Below, one piece after another: positions 20,029 through 28,323 of a stretch of 64,000 nucleotides of DNA. The position numbers and the translations under genes were made by a program. The stretch is from Cyanosarcina radialis HA8281-LM2. Lineage in GTDB: Bacteria; Cyanobacteriota; Cyanobacteriia; Cyanobacteriales; CCAP-1448. Positions within the stretch are counted from its first letter, which is position 1; each line of letters opens with the position of its first letter. The stretch is taken from contig JAHHHA010000029.1 of the NCBI GenBank assembly GCA_019359615.1, positions 1 to 64,000 on the forward strand, in the 5' to 3' direction. Under the pieces are notes generated by a model. That model did no database searches and was not told where the DNA came from. It was given only the letters and a program-made list of their open reading frames with translations.

Positions 20029-20239
20029 TGAAATTCAGTCCGTCGATCGAAATTAAAAAATAATGGGGTAATCTCTTGTGGAACGGGCATCTTGCCCGCC
20101 TACGCCGGATGGCGATAAGATGCTTGCTCCACAATCTTAACTAACTCTGTCGATCGTGGACGATCGCTCGCTCGAACGATAACCTAGTGATGAATACATC
20201 TCTAAATTCTTGCCAGAGGCCATTTAAGCTAATACTGCT
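20029..20239. other. Intergenic with hairpin repeat
   Basis: The region around 20078-20133 is an interspersed hairpin (GGAACGGGCATCTTGCCCGCC, then GATGCTTGCTCCAC) of the type also seen at 8730-8750. Nothing else is evident before the small gene at 20240. Confidence 0.45.
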
Positions 20240-20380
20240 ATGTCTGACTTAGATCGTGGAATCATGAAGTTCAAAGGGGCAGATACTCCCAAGGCGATCG
20301 CCATCTCATCTGTCTTCGTGTTAGGAGGTATTATCTTCCTGATTTGGTGGGCGTTGCATACTGCCTATACGGCGGGCTGA
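20240..20380 (+). CDS. 46-residue single-TM membrane protein
   Basis: This short frame begins MSDLDRGIMKFKGADTPK and ends WWALHTAYTAG. Residues 17-39 (KAIAISSVFVLGGIIFLIWWAL) give one clear transmembrane helix, preceded by a charged, soluble N-terminus with a conserved-looking KFKGADTP motif. It resembles the small one-helix proteins of cyanobacterial thylakoid complexes (photosystem, cytochrome b6f or NDH-1 accessory subunits), but I cannot assign it to one. The coding composition and helix design support a real gene although it is below common length cut-offs. A terminator is not obvious downstream. Confidence 0.72.
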   Translation: MSDLDRGIMKFKGADTPKAIAISSVFVLGGIIFLIWWALHTAYTAG

Positions 20381-20478
20381 AAGCAAGGAATGCAAGGAGA
20401 GGGCGAAGAGAGTGAAGAGGGCGAAGAATTAATAACTTTGCCCTCTTATCTTCTTCAACCTGCCTCCCGATCCTTGGC

Positions 20479-20982
20479 TTAATCGAAATAGAACAAGGTA
20501 ACTACTTTCCGTTGCTCTTCAGCCTCATGACAAGTTTGCATCAGAGTATTGCTGTCGTGAAACGCAAAACAAATCAATTGCTGACATCTAGATATAATCT
20601 CTTGATTGCACGTCGCGCTAGCTTCAGCCAGAGACAAGCCATCGTTGGCAGGATTTTCGACTAAGTGCATTACCTGTTGCAATTGCTCTTGAGATTCTCT
20701 AGGTTGGCGATCGAGGCTTTGAGGCAAAATTACTGTTAGCAGATTGGGATCGGCTTTCATCGCGCCTTTAATCGCCGCCGAATTAGTGCCAGTGGCTCCT
20801 GAAGTGATGAGCCGATTGCCCCCCAATACCAGGGCATAGCTCATCATCTCAATTAAATGCTGATGGGTAATCGGAACGTGACGAGAACCCAGCAGAGCAA
20901 TCCTTTTAGCGCCTGTTTGCTGGATATTTGCGAGTTCTTGCGCTAAGGTATCGATTTTGGGAATGTCTATTGATTGGCTCAA
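20479..20982 (-). CDS. DprA/LOG-like Rossmann protein
   Basis: The 167-residue protein has a DprA-like or LOG-like Rossmann core: KRIALLGSRHVPITHQHLIEMMSYALVLGGNRLITSGATGTNSAAIKGAMKADPNLLTVILPQSLDRQP. The GSR..P and SGGA-like TSGATGTNSAA turns match those of DNA recombination-mediator (DprA) domains, and cyanobacterial homologues are often labelled that way. It lacks the extra domains of true DprA, so a role in natural competence is not supported by sequence alone. Nucleotide or DNA binding is inferred. Confidence 0.7.
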   Translation of the reverse strand: MSQSIDIPKIDTLAQELANIQQTGAKRIALLGSRHVPITHQHLIEMMSYALVLGGNRLITSGATGTNSAAIKGAMKADPNLLTVILPQSLDRQPRESQEQLQQVMHLVENPANDGLSLAEASATCNQEIISRCQQLICFAFHDSNTLMQTCHEAEEQRKVVTLFYFD

Positions 20983-21054
20983 TGACGTATTAAGCTGAAC
21001 AACCTCGCTATTTTATAACATTTCTCATGGTCTGGAGAAGTGCAGAAGCTTTGG

Positions 21055-21090
21055 AAGTGTTAAGTGTGGAGTGTGGAGTGTTGAGTGAGA
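21055..21090. repeat. GTGTTGA/GTGTGGA heptad tandem
   Basis: Five imperfect heptads (GTGTTAA, GTGTGGA, GTGTGGA, GTGTTGA) lie between the DprA-like gene and the queE end. The same family is translated inside queE itself 250 bases away. Confidence 0.65.
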
Positions 21091-21111
21091 AGAGAGGTTT
21101 GAGCTAATAAT

Positions 21112-21213
21112 ACCAAATCCGGTTCTCATACCATCCATTGCTGCCCTCACCCCCAACCCCTCTCCCAGGCTTGGGAGAGGGGAGTCGGAAAGTTTACAAC
21201 TCATTTAGGATTG
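21112..21213. repeat. Element A copy abutting the queE stop
   Basis: It begins TACCAAATCCGGTTCTCATA, then runs through the CCATCCATTGCTGCCCTCAC segment and a CCCCTCTCCC/GGGAGAGGGG hairpin. The sequence continues up to the queE stop codon at 21214. Other copies are at 54544-54787 (two), 24603-24654 (interrupted by MITEs), 60436-60559 and a short form at 13508-13590. Confidence 0.7.
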
Positions 21214-22113
21214 CTATAGTTGCTTTATCATTTTGTGAGTTTGGGGTATAACTCGCACCTGCTTAAGATCGCGCTTCATCAAAGCTTGCCATGCCAAAAC
21301 TCGATCGGGAGGAGGGGGAAGTATTAAGTGTTGAGTGTTGAGTGTTGAGTGCTGTTGGAAGTGTTGAGTGTTGAGTGTTGAGTGTTGAGTGAATAATTCT
21401 CCCTTCTGCTCCCTCTCTCCCCCTCTCCCCCGGTAGCTGAGCTTGTCGAAGCTCTCCCCCTCTCCCTCCAGCGGGGTAACGGGTTGAAGAAAGACGGGAA
21501 TCGCAGGACTGACGGCGGCGACTAATCGGGCCGCTCGTTCTAACTCGGCGACCTCAGTGCGATCGCTGACAATTATTTTGACAAAAATATCTACTCGTGC
21601 GTCGTAACAACTTTGCAAACAGGCTGCATGGGCCGACCAGCGTTCTTCTCCACTAACGCTAGGCAATTTGATATCCATGCCGACTAAATCTAGGTGGGGT
21701 AAAATCCTAGACAATAACTCTGGGCGATGACCTCCAGTTTCTAAATAGATCGGCAAGCCAGTTAGCTGGCGCACTACAGGCAAAAATTCGTTTAAAAACG
21801 GGGCTTGCAGTAAAGGTTCCCCACCAGTGAGGCTGATACTGTCGTGCAATCGGGGCAGGTTTTGACGTTCTACCCACGCTAACAACTCAGATCGAGATAC
21901 TGGATTGCGATGAGTAGCAAAATCGCGTTCTCCGGGGGTTTGTTCGATCTGACAGGTAGGAGATGCGTGCCAAGTATGAGCACTATCGCAAAAATGACAG
22001 CGCAGATCGCAAATCGCAAATCGAATGAAGATTTGACGAGTGCCAACGTTTAGCCCTTCGCCTTGAATAGCGGAAAAGACTTCAATTAGGCTGGTTTTAG
22101 CAGCGGCGGTCAC
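21214..22113 (-). CDS. queE: 7-carboxy-7-deazaguanine synthase QueE, with repeat-encoded insert
   Basis: QueE is a radical-SAM enzyme that contracts 6-carboxytetrahydropterin to 7-carboxy-7-deazaguanine on the way to queuosine. The 299 residues open with FSAIQGEGLNVGTRQIFIRF and the cluster motif CDLRCHFC (Cys 35, 39 and 42). TGGEPLLQ (96-103), YLETGGHRPE and DLVGMDIKLPS follow. Residues about 215-265, between LQPVTP and PPPDRVLAWQALMKR, are encoded by interspersed and heptad repeats (TQHSTLNTQHF occurs twice). Related enzymes have a short loop there. All catalytic motifs are intact, so the insert probably sits in a surface loop. Confidence 0.93.
   Translation of the reverse strand: MTAAAKTSLIEVFSAIQGEGLNVGTRQIFIRFAICDLRCHFCDSAHTWHASPTCQIEQTPGERDFATHRNPVSRSELLAWVERQNLPRLHDSISLTGGEPLLQAPFLNEFLPVVRQLTGLPIYLETGGHRPELLSRILPHLDLVGMDIKLPSVSGEERWSAHAACLQSCYDARVDIFVKIIVSDRTEVAELERAARLVAAVSPAIPVFLQPVTPLEGEGESFDKLSYRGRGGEREQKGELFTQHSTLNTQHFQQHSTLNTQHLILPPPPDRVLAWQALMKRDLKQVRVIPQTHKMIKQL
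21321..21391. repeat. GTGTTGA heptad tandem translated inside queE
   Basis: Seven GTGTTGA-type units are split by GTGCTGTTGGAA into blocks of three and four. Read on the minus strand in the queE frame they give STLNTQH repeats with no stop. A second interspersed segment, GGTAGCTGAGCTTGTCGAAG at 21431-21450, is translated next to it; near copies of that segment occur at 26813-26832 and about 44630. Confidence 0.8.
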
Positions 22114-22255
22114 GCTTTTATTTCGATCGGGTACTGACTAATTGTGACATACTTCCAACGCTGGCCAGATGGAAAGCGCGGTACTTATAGCTCCCCGAAC
22201 CCCCGTTAGTTAAAATTGATGTTGGCTCTCATCATCATTTTTCAGCTTTTTTGCC

Positions 22256-24079
22256 ATGCCGCTGCCTCCCATCACCGAAGACACCATCCGGCATCACGCC
22301 AACGCCAATTCCTTCAGCCGCGGCCAAGCCTACTATGACAGTGGTGCCGTCCTCGATATCGTGCAGCGAGACGATCGAATTCAGGCAGCGATCGAGGGCA
22401 GTGAAGCCAGACCTTATCGGGTCAACCTCCAGTTTGATGCAGGTGGAATTACCGCTGCCTCCTGTAGCTGTCTCTACAATTACGACGGTTGGTGCAAGCA
22501 TATTGTCGCCACGCTTCTCACCTGTATTCGCCAGCCTGATGCCATTACCGTTCGTCCCAGCCTCGCCCAATTGCTCGATCGCCTCGACCACCTGCAAACC
22601 CAACGCCTCGTGCAAGACCTAGTGCAGGAACACCCGGAATTGATAGATACGATTGACGATCGAGTCGCGCTCCTTACCCTCCCTACCCCAGCACCAGCCA
22701 AAACCCCAAAAACTCGCCGGACTGCCATCGATCCGGCTCCCTTTCGGCGACAAGTTCGGCAGATTATTCGAGCAGCCATCAACTCGGCAGAAGAAGGCTA
22801 CGAAGAAGTCTCGGTCGCGGAAGAGTTACTAGACTTAATTGACAAAGCCCAAGAATTTACCGATCGAGGAGATTGCCAGAGTGCGATCGCCATTCTTGAA
22901 GTAATTACGAGTGCCTGTGCTGATGAGTGGAACGAGTTGGCCGATTACGGGTTGGATAGTGCCGAAGTGGAGAGCTACTTAAACGAGGCGTGGAGCAATG
23001 CCATCCTCAGCGACGACCTCACCGCAGACGAACGAGCGCACTTACAGGAGACGATCGAGGAATGGCAAGATAGCATCGGTTCTTTTAAGATGAGCCTGAC
23101 GGCATTAGAGCAGGGCTGGCACTATCCACCACTGCAACGAGTCCTCCAGGGCGAGATCGGTACTCATGGCGCGTGGGAAGCGGAAAGACCGGAGTATGCT
23201 GACGATCTAGCATTGGTACGACTCCGTATTCTCGATCGCCAGTCGCGCGATCGGGAGTATTTGAATTTAGCCCTGGCAGAATCCCAGACGACAGAGTACC
23301 TGCTCAAACTGGTGCGCTTGGGACAAATCGAAACGGCGATGCGCCAAGCCCAAGCCTTGATGACTACCCAAGCAGAAGCATTTGCCTTGGCCAAAGCGTT
23401 GCGAGAACAGCAACAGGTGACAGAAGCCTTAGCGATCGCCAAAGCTGGACTCTCTCTATCGGTGCCATCGACCCGCGACCCCTTTGATTTTACCTTCTCT
23501 GCCAAGCCGATCCACAACCCCTTTGAGTTCGCCAGTTGGACGAGCGATCTAGCTGAAGGATTAGGGGATACTCAAACGGCGATCGAGGCTCGGATTGTGG
23601 CTTTCCAAAAGCAACCTTCGTTTCAGGAATATCGCAAACTTGAGGCGTTAGCAGGTCAGCGGTGGCCATCTCTTAAATCTGAGCTATTGCAAAGCCTCCG
23701 CCAGTCTTACCCGTGGGGAGCAGAAACCGCCAAAGTCGATATTTTCCTGCACGAAGGAGCGATCGAAGATGCGATCGAAGCGGTACGATCGACCACCACT
23801 TCTTATTATTCCCATCTGGTTCGTCGCGTCATGACAGCAGCGATCGAGTCTCATCCGGAGTGGGCGATTGCCGAGGGAAAGAGACGAGCAGAACCAACGA
23901 TGGATGGGAAGAAGTCCGATCGCTATCAGGATGCAGTTGATTGGTTGAAGCAAGTGCGAGCGGGCTATTTGCAACTAGGGCAAGAAGCACAGTGGACAGC
24001 ATATCGGCAGGAATTAGTCAATGCACACGGACGGAAATATAAATTGATGGAGTTATTCAAGCAAAAAGGCATGGAGTAG
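22256..24079 (+). CDS. SWIM zinc-finger protein
   Basis: The 607-residue protein opens with a SWIM domain: the first 85 residues include YYDSGAVLDIVQRDDRIQAAIEGSEARPYRV and the zinc motif CSCLYNYDGWCKH (CxC...CxH). The long remainder is alpha-helical, with repeats of TPR-like look (DRGDCQSAIAILEVITSACADEWNE, LKLVRLGQIETAMRQAQALM, AKALREQQQVTEALAIAKAGLSL). SWIM domains bind DNA or proteins; the partner is unknown. It is transcribed away from queE and has normal codon use. A role linked to helicases or recombination is common for SWIM proteins but cannot be inferred here. Confidence 0.88.
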   Translation: MPLPPITEDTIRHHANANSFSRGQAYYDSGAVLDIVQRDDRIQAAIEGSEARPYRVNLQFDAGGITAASCSCLYNYDGWCKHIVATLLTCIRQPDAITVRPSLAQLLDRLDHLQTQRLVQDLVQEHPELIDTIDDRVALLTLPTPAPAKTPKTRRTAIDPAPFRRQVRQIIRAAINSAEEGYEEVSVAEELLDLIDKAQEFTDRGDCQSAIAILEVITSACADEWNELADYGLDSAEVESYLNEAWSNAILSDDLTADERAHLQETIEEWQDSIGSFKMSLTALEQGWHYPPLQRVLQGEIGTHGAWEAERPEYADDLALVRLRILDRQSRDREYLNLALAESQTTEYLLKLVRLGQIETAMRQAQALMTTQAEAFALAKALREQQQVTEALAIAKAGLSLSVPSTRDPFDFTFSAKPIHNPFEFASWTSDLAEGLGDTQTAIEARIVAFQKQPSFQEYRKLEALAGQRWPSLKSELLQSLRQSYPWGAETAKVDIFLHEGAIEDAIEAVRSTTTSYYSHLVRRVMTAAIESHPEWAIAEGKRRAEPTMDGKKSDRYQDAVDWLKQVRAGYLQLGQEAQWTAYRQELVNAHGRKYKLMELFKQKGME

Positions 24080-24223
24080 TTTCAGCTTATCTATTGCCTA
24101 ATACCATTTTGGATTTTGGATGAAAGGATTGCGAATAGGCCCCTCTGTCTGGGTTTGGCTAATCCATCTGCCCAGTTCTTTTTTCAAAACCGTCTTGACC
24201 TCGCCCCGACTCCGGCTCCCCTC

Positions 24224-24359
24224 CTTTCAAGGGTATGTTTTTGAGATTTGGGGTGGTTCTGGAGCAGGGGATGCAGGGGGAGCAGGGGAAGAAAAGCCAT
24301 TGTTTTCGTCGTCTACTCATCGCTCACAGAGCCAATTTTTAAAACCATACACCTGTAAG
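24224..24359. mobile_element. MITE B copy 1 with target-site duplication
   Basis: The 136-bp element has ends CTTTCAAGGGTATGTTTT and, on the other strand, CTTACAGGTGTATGGTTTT, matching at 15 of 19 positions. It is flanked by the direct repeat CGGCTCCCCTC (24213-24223 and 24360-24370), which rebuilds the element A sequence when the insertion is removed. A second copy lies at 35922-36066. Confidence 0.85.
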
Positions 24360-24380
24360 CGGCTCCCCTCTCCCAAGGGA

Positions 24381-24594
24381 GCTACCGTGTATACATAAGT
24401 TATCGATTTGCCGTTTCACACTAAGATCCCCCTAAATCCCCCTTAAAAAGGGGGACTTTGATAACTTTCCCCTGTTTGGTGCAAGCTGCACAGCGAGGGA
24501 ACCTCGCCGCAACTCCCCCCCTTTTTAAGGGGGGGCTAGGGGGGATCTAATGCAGGGCCTCCAAGTTTTCCCACAGATGTGTATACACGGTAGC
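24381..24594. mobile_element. MITE C with target-site duplication
   Basis: The 214-bp element has perfect 15-bp terminal inverted repeats GCTACCGTGTATACA. It is flanked by the direct repeat CCAAGGGA (24373-24380 and 24595-24602; nine bases if the preceding C is counted). Inside is a longer inverted pair that begins AGATCCCCCTAAATCCCCC on the left and ends GGGGGGATCT on the right. Fragments of the family occur at 81-100 and around 43355-43641. It carries no gene. Confidence 0.85.
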
Positions 24595-24654
24595 CCAAGG
24601 GAGAGGGGTTGGGGGTGAGGGCAGCAATGGATGGTATGAGAACCGGATTTGGTA

Positions 24655-26172
24655 TCAATAAATTTCCCCATATTTTTGACGGATGTAGCTAATAAACGGA
24701 TCGATGCTTAAGGGGTTGCCTGTAGCTTTTTGCATCAGTTCGACTGGAGTGTACTTACAACCGTGCTGGTAAATGTTGGTTTGCAGCCAATTGAGTAACG
24801 TCTGGAAATTGCCCTGCTGAATTTGGGTAGGAATTTCTGGGTGTGCCTGCAACGCAGCGGCGAAAAATTGGGCGCTCATCAGGTTGCCGAGAGTGTAGCC
24901 TTGAAACATTCCCCCAATGCTGCCCATGTACCAGTGAACGTCTTGCATGACCCCTTCGCTGTCGCTGCTAGGAACGATACCGAGAGCCGTGCGATATCCT
25001 TCGTTCCAAGCTGCGGGTAAATCCCGCACGGCTAATTTACCTTCTAGCATCTGCAACTCTAGCTCGAAGCGGATGGCGACGTGCAAATTGTAGGTGACTT
25101 CATCAGCATCGGTGCGAATGAGCGATCGCTCGACTTTATTTATTGCCCGATAGAAGGTTTCTACAGACACATCTTGCAACTGAGTCGGGAAAACCGCTTG
25201 CAACTGCGGATAGAAGAACTGCCAAAACTCGCGGCTGCGCCCGACTAAGTTTTCCCACAACCGAGATTGACTTTCGTGAACTCCGGCTGACGTGCCGTTG
25301 GCCAGAGGTGTAGCCTCAAATTCTGGCGAAATCCCTTGTTCGTACATCGCATGGCCGGTTTCGTGGATGCTACTAAATAGCGCCTGTGCCAGGTGGTTTT
25401 CGTAAACGCGAGTGGTGATGCGAACATCTCCTAACGAGAATTTCGTCATAAAGGGGTGCAGAGTCTTATCTTGTCTGCCCCGCTGCAAGTCATAACCTAG
25501 CTGGGCGATAACTTGGTGGCTAAAAGCTAATTGCCGATCTTCGGGGAAATGCTGGCGCAAGCAAGTATCGTCTATAGCTGGTTGGGAAGCAATAGATTGG
25601 ACTATAGGTACTAACTCCTCTCGCAATCGGGCAAATAGCGATCGCACTGTATTGGCCGTCATGCCGTAGTCGGCATCTTCTATTAACGGATCGGCGATAT
25701 GTTCGTAACCGGGGAAAAAATTGGCATATTCGCGGCTCAATTCGAGCATCCTTTCTAAATAAGGCTGGACGGCGGCAAAGTTATTTTCTGGGCGAGCTTT
25801 GGCCCAAGCACCGTAACACTCGGTGCGATGGTGAGAGAATCTAGCCACAAACTCGGCAGGGACTTTAACAGCGCGATCGTACTCCCTTTTGGTAATCCGA
25901 ATTAAGCTGGCTTCGTCGGTATCGTAGGGCAAGCTGGTTCGATCGGTTTGCAGATCTGCTAGCAACTGCCCTATAGCCGGAGCGGTAAACTTTTCGTGAG
26001 CAATTTGTCCTAGAGTTGCCAGTTGCCGCCCCCTAGCTGCTGCCCCACCAGCAGGCATATAGGTAGCTTGGTCCCAATGCAGCAGTGAAGCCGCCGAGTT
26101 AATGTCGTTGATTTCCGTCAAGCGAGTTTTCAGTTCAGCAAGCTTGGGGTGAGTCTTTTCCAACGTCTGCAT
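24655..26172 (-). CDS. M32 family carboxypeptidase
   Basis: This is a cytoplasmic zinc metallo-carboxypeptidase of the M32 (thermostable carboxypeptidase 1) family, which removes C-terminal residues with broad specificity. The 505-residue protein has the family opening LHWDQATYMPAGGAAARGRQLATLG, the zinc motif HETGHAMYEQG (HExxH near residues 266-270), the downstream Glu in GVHESQSRLWENLVGRS and the C-terminal GYTLGNLMSAQFF. The length is standard. Its stop codon abuts the end of element A. It is a single-gene unit. Confidence 0.94.
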   Translation of the reverse strand: MQTLEKTHPKLAELKTRLTEINDINSAASLLHWDQATYMPAGGAAARGRQLATLGQIAHEKFTAPAIGQLLADLQTDRTSLPYDTDEASLIRITKREYDRAVKVPAEFVARFSHHRTECYGAWAKARPENNFAAVQPYLERMLELSREYANFFPGYEHIADPLIEDADYGMTANTVRSLFARLREELVPIVQSIASQPAIDDTCLRQHFPEDRQLAFSHQVIAQLGYDLQRGRQDKTLHPFMTKFSLGDVRITTRVYENHLAQALFSSIHETGHAMYEQGISPEFEATPLANGTSAGVHESQSRLWENLVGRSREFWQFFYPQLQAVFPTQLQDVSVETFYRAINKVERSLIRTDADEVTYNLHVAIRFELELQMLEGKLAVRDLPAAWNEGYRTALGIVPSSDSEGVMQDVHWYMGSIGGMFQGYTLGNLMSAQFFAAALQAHPEIPTQIQQGNFQTLLNWLQTNIYQHGCKYTPVELMQKATGNPLSIDPFISYIRQKYGEIY

Positions 26173-26261
26173 GATTTAGTGTCGGTTCTCGTTTTTTTGA
26201 TTTTAGCCCGCTGGGAGCGATCGGTTGAGCTTACAGGCTACCGCTGAGAATTGCGATCGCA

Positions 26262-26867
26262 CTAACTGGTAAACAGGGAAACAATCCAATAAGAGGTTCG
26301 ATCTACTTGCATCAACCGACCTTGGGTAACGGGTACTTGGTAAACTTTAACCTTGAGTAGGGATTTTCCAGTCTGAGGATCTTTTACAGCCTCGGTTTTG
26401 AGTCGATCGGGAAACCAATCTTCAACCTCGATCGAATCTTCGCTAGGTACTCCTGGCTTCTTCGCTGCTGTTAACATCTTATCGGCATCGATCGGGCTGA
26501 AAGTCATTACTCCTGTTAGCCTCCAGTCGCTAGGACCTAATACCCCATCTCCAAACTTTATAGTTTGCCAAAGAACTGTTTTTGGTCGGTAGGGTAGTTC
26601 GATCCGCCCCGATGTTAGCTTGAGGAAATCGTCAACGTTACTACTTATTTTCGAGGGGGTAATTTGAGTTTTATTAGGAGCATTAGCAGTGCGGGTCGCT
26701 TCTGGTTGTTGGGGATTGGAGATCGCCCCCGTGCAAGCAGGAATGGCGATCGCCGCCACTATACCCAATAAAAACCATTTCTGACAAAAAATAATTTTTG
26801 ACTTTTGACTTGGTAGCTGAGCTTGCCGAAGCTTGACTTTTGACTTAATTTGACGATGTTTTGCCAT
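26262..26867 (-). CDS. Hypothetical lipoprotein with a repeat-encoded N-region
   Basis: The 201-residue protein is not one I recognise. A hydrophobic segment KWFLLGIVAAIAIPAC ends in a lipobox-like IPAC, suggesting a lipoprotein with a mature, mostly polar domain (VDDFLKLTSGRIELPYRP ... RLMQVDRTSYWIVSLFT). The first 25 residues (KSKVKLRQAQLPSQKSK) are encoded by TTTTGAC heptads and the GCTGAGCTTG..GAAGC interspersed repeat. That stretch supplies the positive charges of the signal peptide. No alternative Met lies between the repeat and the hydrophobic core, so the repeat seems to be a required part of the reading frame. Confidence 0.65.
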   Translation of the reverse strand: MAKHRQIKSKVKLRQAQLPSQKSKIIFCQKWFLLGIVAAIAIPACTGAISNPQQPEATRTANAPNKTQITPSKISSNVDDFLKLTSGRIELPYRPKTVLWQTIKFGDGVLGPSDWRLTGVMTFSPIDADKMLTAAKKPGVPSEDSIEVEDWFPDRLKTEAVKDPQTGKSLLKVKVYQVPVTQGRLMQVDRTSYWIVSLFTS

Positions 26868-26920
26868 TAGCGAATTATCCCAAATCTAGCTCGATCGATT
26901 AGTCGTCTTTTTGCCACCAG

Positions 26921-27031
26921 TTACTTCAAATCCTTCATAATTTTATGCAGCAAGTCTGGCATCATCATGGCGATCGCTGGGGCATCTTTAGCAGTTGCTT
27001 GGACGATTTGGATATCGAGAATATCGCTCAT
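26921..27031 (-). CDS. Possible 36-residue ORF coupled to the methyltransferase
   Basis: The frame starts ATG five bases after the methyltransferase stop codon, the usual spacing for translational coupling. The product (MSDILDIQIVQATAKDAP ... HKIMKDLK) is a short amphipathic peptide with an unusual MMM run. No family is recognised, and no clear ribosome site other than the coupling is present. It may be a degenerate remnant. Confidence 0.4.
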   Translation of the reverse strand: MSDILDIQIVQATAKDAPAIAMMMPDLLHKIMKDLK

Positions 27032-27036
27032 AGTTG

Positions 27037-27738
27037 TTAGCAGTTCCCGTGAAATTTAGCTACCCAGCCGCCGAACAAGTAAGCATTATAAAACCGTTCG
27101 ATTTCGTTGAAGCCAACGGTTTGCAATAATTCTATAATTCTCGATTCTACGACGTAATGGACGGCATTCATGCGCAGATTAAAGTTTTCTTCGATTTCTT
27201 GTTTTGAAGCGACTCCAGAATTGAATTCGTAAAGTTTCCAGGCTGAAGAAAAATGTTGAAATTGTCGTGATTTTTTATCTCCGTGCAAGTCGGCGATGAT
27301 GAATGTAGCTCCTGGTTTGAGACGTTTGGCAATGCTCTGAAGCAAGGCTAACTTTGAGCCGTCATCCGGCAGGAAGTGCATTACTAGCATTAAAGTTGCT
27401 GCGTCGTAAAGTTTAGATTCTGGGAGTTCGTCGGTTACGCCCAAGTGTAACTTAACTCGATCGCCTAACTTATTTTCTGCCAACTTCTGGTTAGCTACTG
27501 CCATCATATCTGGAGATGGTTCGACTCCGGTAAACTGCCATTCTGGATATAGTTGGCTGAGGTTAACGATTTCCATCCCCGTACCAGAACCGACGACCAA
27601 TATGTCAGCTTGCCGACCGAGATTTAAACCCAGCAAGGCATATGCCATGTTATGTAAGCCTTCATAACCGGGAATGCTGATGCGAATTTTTCGATCGTAT
27701 TTTTGAGCGCGATCGCTGTCGAATTTGATTTCTGACAT
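27037..27738 (-). CDS. Class I SAM-dependent methyltransferase
   Basis: The 233-residue protein has the Rossmann methyltransferase fold: motif I ILVVGSGTGMEIVNL, an acidic strand end in WQFTGVEPSPDMMAVA (motif II), then KLHLGVTDELPESKLYDAATLMLVMHFLPD and KRLKPGATFIIADLHGDK (motifs III-IV). A Tyr-rich C-terminus follows (FYNAYLFGGWVAKFHG). The substrate is unknown; the small size suggests a metabolite or a tRNA-like target. It is divergent from the GNAT gene at 27789. Confidence 0.88.
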   Translation of the reverse strand: MSEIKFDSDRAQKYDRKIRISIPGYEGLHNMAYALLGLNLGRQADILVVGSGTGMEIVNLSQLYPEWQFTGVEPSPDMMAVANQKLAENKLGDRVKLHLGVTDELPESKLYDAATLMLVMHFLPDDGSKLALLQSIAKRLKPGATFIIADLHGDKKSRQFQHFSSAWKLYEFNSGVASKQEIEENFNLRMNAVHYVVESRIIELLQTVGFNEIERFYNAYLFGGWVAKFHGNC

Positions 27739-27788
27739 AGCAGATTAAAATATTAAGTATAACAATTCGATCGAGGGGGCTTAGCTAG

Positions 27789-28211
27789 TTGAACGTTAAA
27801 GTCATCTACTCGCTGACAGAAAGCCAAAAGGACGATCTGGTAAATCTGTATCGAAATGAATTTTGGTGCCATCATCGTCTCCGCCATGATGTCGATAAGA
27901 TGTTGGAGCATACTGACATCATTATCGGGTTAGAGAATACATCTGGACAGCTAATTGGATTTTGTCGCGTTCTCACCGATCGCGTGTATCGAGCGATGTT
28001 ATTTGATGTCATCATTCATCCAGATTATCGAGGGCAAGGGTTGAGTAAATTATTGATGGATGCGGTTACAGAACATCAAGATCTCATCCACGTCGAAGAA
28101 ATTATGCTAAATTGCTTACCAGAAATGCTAAATTTTTACCAACAATGGAACTTTACCGAGCGAGTTGGTGGATTTAGGTTTATGAAAAGGTATAGGGAAC
28201 AAAGCAGTTAA
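27789..28211 (+). CDS. GNAT family N-acetyltransferase
   Basis: The 140-residue protein has the GNAT fold with the acetyl-CoA pyrophosphate-binding loop HPDYRGQGLSKLLMDAVTEH (motif A) after the strand YRAMLFDVIIHP. I accept a TTG start because GAGGGGG precedes it by about nine bases and no Met lies nearby in frame. The substrate cannot be inferred; many proteins of this size acetylate small amines or peptide N-termini. Confidence 0.88.
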   Translation: MNVKVIYSLTESQKDDLVNLYRNEFWCHHRLRHDVDKMLEHTDIIIGLENTSGQLIGFCRVLTDRVYRAMLFDVIIHPDYRGQGLSKLLMDAVTEHQDLIHVEEIMLNCLPEMLNFYQQWNFTERVGGFRFMKRYREQSS

Positions 28212-28323
28212 CTAGAGTAGGCGATCGCTAATAATTGCTAAAGAATTTCGGCGATAATAGAAGAGTTCCCTATCAGCGATCGCATGACACCAGTAAAGTT
28301 GGATCTATTAGCAGTTTAGCACT

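Larger units (their letters stand above)
24080..24654. other. Nested repeat/MITE region
   Basis: No gene is present. An element A copy is broken by two separate MITE insertions: MITE B at 24224-24359 and MITE C at 24381-24594. The right end of element A (AACCGGATTTGGTA) finishes at 24654, exactly where the stop codon of the M32 carboxypeptidase begins. Confidence 0.7.
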
